Source of the DNA: Burkholderia sp. Nafp2/4-1b
Lineage (GTDB): Bacteria; Pseudomonadota; Gammaproteobacteria; Burkholderiales; Burkholderiaceae
Direction: 5' to 3'
DNA: 64,000 bases
Assembly (NCBI RefSeq): GCF_003635165.1
Contig: NZ_ML058622.1
Span: 119,991 to 183,990 of the forward strand
The notes below the pieces were generated by a model, which did no database searches, had not been told where the DNA came from, and saw only the letters and a program-made list of their open reading frames with translations. Position 1 is the stretch's first letter, and every line of letters begins with the position of its first letter. Shown here piece by piece: positions 62,601-64,000 of this stretch. The position numbers and the translations under genes are program-made.

Positions 62601-64000
62601 CGATCTGGCTGCCGCCTTGCACCGACATCCGGCCCGCGCCGAGGTCGACGATGGCGCCGTCCGCGTTGTCGATCGAAGCCGATTGAAGGTCGAGCGTGCT
62701 GGTGTCGCCCGCAACCGATTGCCCCGCCTGGATGTGGCCGCCCCGGTTTGACAGAGCGCCCCCGTTCTTCAACGACAACGATGCATCCGATCGCAACAAG
62801 CCCTGCGCGTTGTTCACGTCGCCTGCGATGGTCGCGTTGATGCCGCGTTGCGCGGCGAGGATACCGCTCGCGTTGTTCCAGGAAGCCGCGTTGACGATGG
62901 CTTGTCCCTTCGTCACGATGGTGCCCGACGTGTTGTTCAGCGCGCTCGATCCGTTGCCCGGTGCGATCGTCAGTGTGCCCGTGCCGGCGTGCGTAATGGT
63001 GCCGCCCGCGTTGTTCAGCTCGGCCGGCTTGAGCGTGAGGTCCGTGCTGTTGGTCTGGATTACGCCGCCGGCCGAGTTGTCGAGCGTGCCGCTGACGTTC
63101 ATCGCCATCGCTGACGATCCATACTGCGTGATCGTACCGCCGTGGTTCACGAGGTTTGCGGCCGTCAGCGCAAGCTGATTGGCTTCGAGCTTGCCACCGC
63201 TGTTGTCGAGCGTCGAATCGGCGGTGAGCGACAGGTTCGGTGCGACGATCGAGCCGCCCTGATTCGTCATCGAGCCGGTGTGGATCGTCGCGTTCGTGCT
63301 GGCACCGATCTGGCCGCCGTCGTTCGACAAAGTACCGCTTGTGACACTGACGTCCGTGTTCGACAACAGCTTGCCGCTCGCATTGTTCAGCGTACCCGCG
63401 ACCGTTGCCGTCAATCCGTTCTGCGCGTTGATCAAGCCCGCCGTGTTGTTCAGCGTGCCGGCTTGCGCGACGACGCGCCCGTTGCTCGCGATCGAACCGC
63501 CCACATTCGATACGGATCCCGAACCACCTCCGAGCGCCAGTGTGCCGTTGCCGGCGTGAGTGATCGTGCCGCCGTCGTTGACGATCGTCGTCGGCGCCAG
63601 CGTCAGATCGGTACTGTTGGTTTGCAGCGTTCCGCCATTCGAATTGTCCAGCGTGCCCGACACGTTCACGCTCATCGCGCCGGCGCCGGTCTGCGTGATC
63701 GTGCCGCCGTGATTCACGAGGTCGGTCGCGTTCAACGACATCTGGTCCGCCTGCACGGTGCCGGCGCTGTTGTCGAGCGTCGTACCAGTCAGTGCGGCGG
63801 TCCGACCGACGACCGAGCCGCCGTTGTTGATCAGGCGCGCGCCCGCGTCGACAGCCACCTTTTGCGCGGCCTGCAGCGTGCCACCACCGTTGTCGACTGA
63901 CTGCCCCGATACCCGCAGATTCGTATTGGATGTAATCGCGCCGCGATTGACAACGTTTGCGCCTTGGATCGAAACATCACCGTTGCCGCCGATCACACCG
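56647..64000 (-). CDS. cdiA: CdiA/BcpA filamentous-haemagglutinin-like toxin exoprotein (5' end outside window)
   Basis: About 2,450 residues are visible; the N-terminal secretion domain lies beyond the right edge. Regions in order: FHA-1 repeats (N-x-G and NNxG-rich, DNSGGTL/LVNHGGTIT units, including two related copies about 193 residues apart near 63700 and 63120); a receptor-binding or YP-type region around 60700-61750 (Pro/Tyr-rich, ISGRTGQIGVKDPDSIGG, YYAD); FHA-2 repeats (GNVTIAGSNVNANDVILAAK); then a glycine-rich pre-toxin domain (GNAVGGAAGAAIASIASGKLN). A C-terminal domain follows the GLYN motif at 56992-57003, the likely boundary in Burkholderia CDI proteins. The final 114 residues are an exchangeable toxin (LRYGFNEALPAGWGSVVYDG), possibly of a DUF4225-like class. 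Secreted by CdiB; delivers the toxin to neighbouring cells. Confidence 0.9.
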   Translation of the reverse strand, partial: GVIGGNGDVSIQGANVVNRGAITSNTNLRVSGQSVDNGGGTLQAAQKVAVDAGARLINNGGSVVGRTAALTGTTLDNSAGTVQADQMSLNATDLVNHGGTITQTGAGAMSVNVSGTLDNSNGGTLQTNSTDLTLAPTTIVNDGGTITHAGNGTLALGGGSGSVSNVGGSIASNGRVVAQAGTLNNTAGLINAQNGLTATVAGTLNNASGKLLSNTDVSVTSGTLSNDGGQIGASTNATIHTGSMTNQGGSIVAPNLSLTADSTLDNSGGKLEANQLALTAANLVNHGGTITQYGSSAMAMNVSGTLDNSAGGVIQTNSTDLTLKPAELNNAGGTITHAGTGTLTIAPGNGSSALNNTSGTIVTKGQAIVNAASWNNASGILAAQRGINATIAGDVNNAQGLLRSDASLSLKNGGALSNRGGHIQAGQSVAGDTSTLDLQSASIDNADGAIVDLGAGRMSVQGGSQIANSHAGGVAGMGAITGNGDVTVSAASISNTQGGQLSGASLRVQGKTLDNSGGTIGNVTNSNGDVNVTTTGAITNTNGQIGSTHDLSVAAATLQGGGTYSAKHDANVTLQGDYTAAADTQFNVGHDLAFTLPGTFTNNANMQVVNDLRVSAGNIVNVGALTAGGLLHTQSTNLTNMGALVGASVSLNATNTISNLGPTALIGASDSNGTLEILARDIENRDDATATDSMATTAIFGMGKVVLAGGKDANGNYTNAALVNNVSALIQSQGDMELHADKVTSTRRVMKTSTRTIDPSLLSQFGIPISGRTGQIGVKDPDSIGGVYTEPPHGGQWNSTYQFTTYYADSATATTVTDISPAAQIVSGGKIDASSVGTLQNYWSNIAAVGDIKMPARYDADGWAASGQKLPGVSVSYSGQYHYNNYDNSEHDWQLPFGNAPFVTGRPGGYTQAAPASIKDYTLPGYFSTISSNGTISGTGVSVNNTAGNASIPSLGLLPGQSVPGLTPTDLSGNASGVKSGASSVHGGPPAPVDPIIASASALNVLNNLTIPQGGLYRPTTAPNANYVIETNPAFTNQKNFISSDYFFGQLGVDLTHIPKRLGDGFYEQQLVRNEVTALTGKPVLGPYADLQTMYQSLMAAGADLSKSLDLPIGASLSVDQVSKLTSNVIIMETRVVDGQAVLVPVVYLAQASQQNVNGPLISATNIDFQNAQSFTNSGTIKADNTLAIQGKQIDNAFGALQSGGLMSLKTENNIDLTSANVKAGSLQLDAGKDLILNTATNTSTRVSRDGATSVTTTLGPTAKLDVAGDALIVTGGNFQQNAGTLSVGGNLGMNVGGNWDLGAAQTGEHKIVQRANGVSNTDINKVTGSSVQVGGQSMIGVGGDLTAKGAQIELGQGGTIAAKGNVTLGTASTTSTVNSNSSGSDSHGSYAETLHTSDQALTGTTLTGGDTVNIVSGKDITLSGSAISLDKGNANLLAAGDVNIGAATETHELNSHETHSHSNVVSGVKVASGIDQTMTLNRGSLVSADGVNIVGGKDVNVQGSTIVGTNDVTLTAARNVTVTTSQDTLQSSSYYDKKESGLMSGGGLSVSVGSSSLKTTSQTTEVSNNSSTIGSLKGNLSITAGNDLHVTGSDLIAAKNLSGTGANVTIDAAQDKNHRGETQEVSKSGLTLALKAPVIDAVSNAVDQSRASSRSQDGRAAALHGMAAASAAWDANMAAGDLVRALGAGETPQFKVEVSVGSSHSKSAFSEDSVTNRGSNVNAGGTVAFAATGNGQAGSGNVTIAGSNVNANDVILAAKNQVNIINTTDTDSTRSTNESKSASVGVSVGTGGFGVSAAMSKANGDGNSDLATQNNSHVNAANGVTIISGGDTNIIGSNVKGNQVNADVGGNLNIVSVQDTLTSAAHQSSAGGGFNISQGGASASFSQSKGNASGSYAGVNEQAGIQAGDGGFNINVTGNTDLKGGLIASDADASKNSLTTGSLSFSDIQNQSHYDASSSGFSAGATTGDGGMNYSTHGSTSGKNAGGAAPMLGQNDSGSDSATTKSGVGAGTVTITDSANQKQDVASLNRDTTDTNGTVAKLPDMQNLLAKQSDMMAAASAAGEAVSRRIGDYADEMKRQAERNGDQVGVDAWKEGGANRALMQGAGAALVTGLAGGNAVGGAAGAAIASIASGKLNELSRAIAGSDPTGNANMNQALGNIVANALATGAGAAVGGESGAFSGYNVDRFNRQLHDNEKKAIAEKAGKDNVEQEKLTRAACYAVKCWAEYPEGSAERNKNFVSEVEVASLGPELDWVNRQKESGLFDYKPMQKVGDALKNDPVGVAKDTAKIVIGGVTVKTGAGLCTSGLGCALGGGGMIAFGLGDMAEGADGLYNRYNGTSSPGVNPLRYGFNEALPAGWGSVVYDGLNLAVAIAALKAPVPLKMGNADGLNRPGSMFGVTVPRVNNNTLVPFINQAAPYGTTQGILLFGVGSKGATVINDVHRAGEQK
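57421..57697. repeat. Direct repeat shared by cdiA and the displaced toxin module
   Basis: About 275 bp of the pre-toxin coding region is repeated at 56043-56318 with high identity and small indels near the far end. The two copies flank the current toxin tail and immunity gene. Confidence 0.85.

Noticed and set aside
57421..64000. Numerous plus-strand open frames opposite the CDI exoprotein
   Set aside because: They are antisense to a continuous haemagglutinin-repeat protein and have shadow-type composition.

Overview
The window is high-GC DNA from a multi-replicon Burkholderia, most likely of the Burkholderia cepacia complex. The signs are a cable-pilus (cbl) type CFA/I-class fimbrial operon, a ferulate catabolic cluster of the ech-vdh-fcs type, a non-phosphorylating L-arabinose operon, and a contact-dependent inhibition locus in the Burkholderia order (toxin, immunity, lipoprotein, transporter). 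The density of transport, catabolic and regulatory genes, with almost no housekeeping genes, suggests a secondary chromosome. No rRNA, tRNA, CRISPR array or intact insertion sequence was recognised.

Layout. 1-7883: the tail of an Hpt-containing signalling protein, then on the minus strand a cable-pilus operon (chaperone, major pilin, usher, tip pilin) followed by a BvgS/EvgS-like hybrid kinase. A strong intrinsic terminator lies between pilin and usher. 8522-16000: DAHP synthase, two small unknown proteins, a YceH-family protein, a short-chain dehydrogenase, a HutC-type regulator, a PhyH dioxygenase and an amino-acid binding protein. 16021-17400: a likely mobile toxin-antitoxin pair (XRE regulator plus AbiEii/MenT-type nucleotidyltransferase) with a palindromic operator, next to an ankyrin-gene remnant. 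17539-25309: a LysR regulator, two paralogous amidohydrolases, a glycine-zipper lipoprotein, an acetyltransferase and a class III aminotransferase.

25317-32456: a five-gene minus-strand operon (MFS transporter, Asp/Glu racemase-family enzyme, dihydropyrimidinase, two exported NylB-like serine hydrolases) with a divergent GntR regulator. The 3' end of the last gene is repeated in 104-bp steps. 32702-33319: a DEDDh exonuclease. 33526-42992: hydroxycinnamate utilisation in two minus-strand operons. One encodes an AAHS transporter, a porin and a tannase/feruloyl-esterase lipoprotein; the other encodes ech, vdh and fcs. Both are preceded by the same ATCAGG-NNN-CCTGAT palindrome, and a MarR regulator sits beside ech, so one MarR regulon covering release, uptake and breakdown of ferulate-like compounds is likely.

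43186-52708: a seven-gene L-arabinose operon (lactonase, AraHGF transporter, L-arabinose dehydrogenase, L-2-keto-3-deoxyarabonate dehydratase, L-arabonate dehydratase) with a divergent LysR gene. It takes arabinose to alpha-ketoglutarate semialdehyde; the final semialdehyde dehydrogenase is not in the window. 52877-64000: a contact-dependent inhibition locus. The large exoprotein continues past the right edge. Its C-terminus and a small membrane immunity protein overlap by ATGA. Downstream is a second, displaced toxin C-terminus (frameshifted) with its own overlapping membrane immunity gene, bounded by about 275 bp copied from the exoprotein gene; then a lipoprotein and the two-partner secretion transporter. 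The displaced toxin module is the most notable feature of the window.
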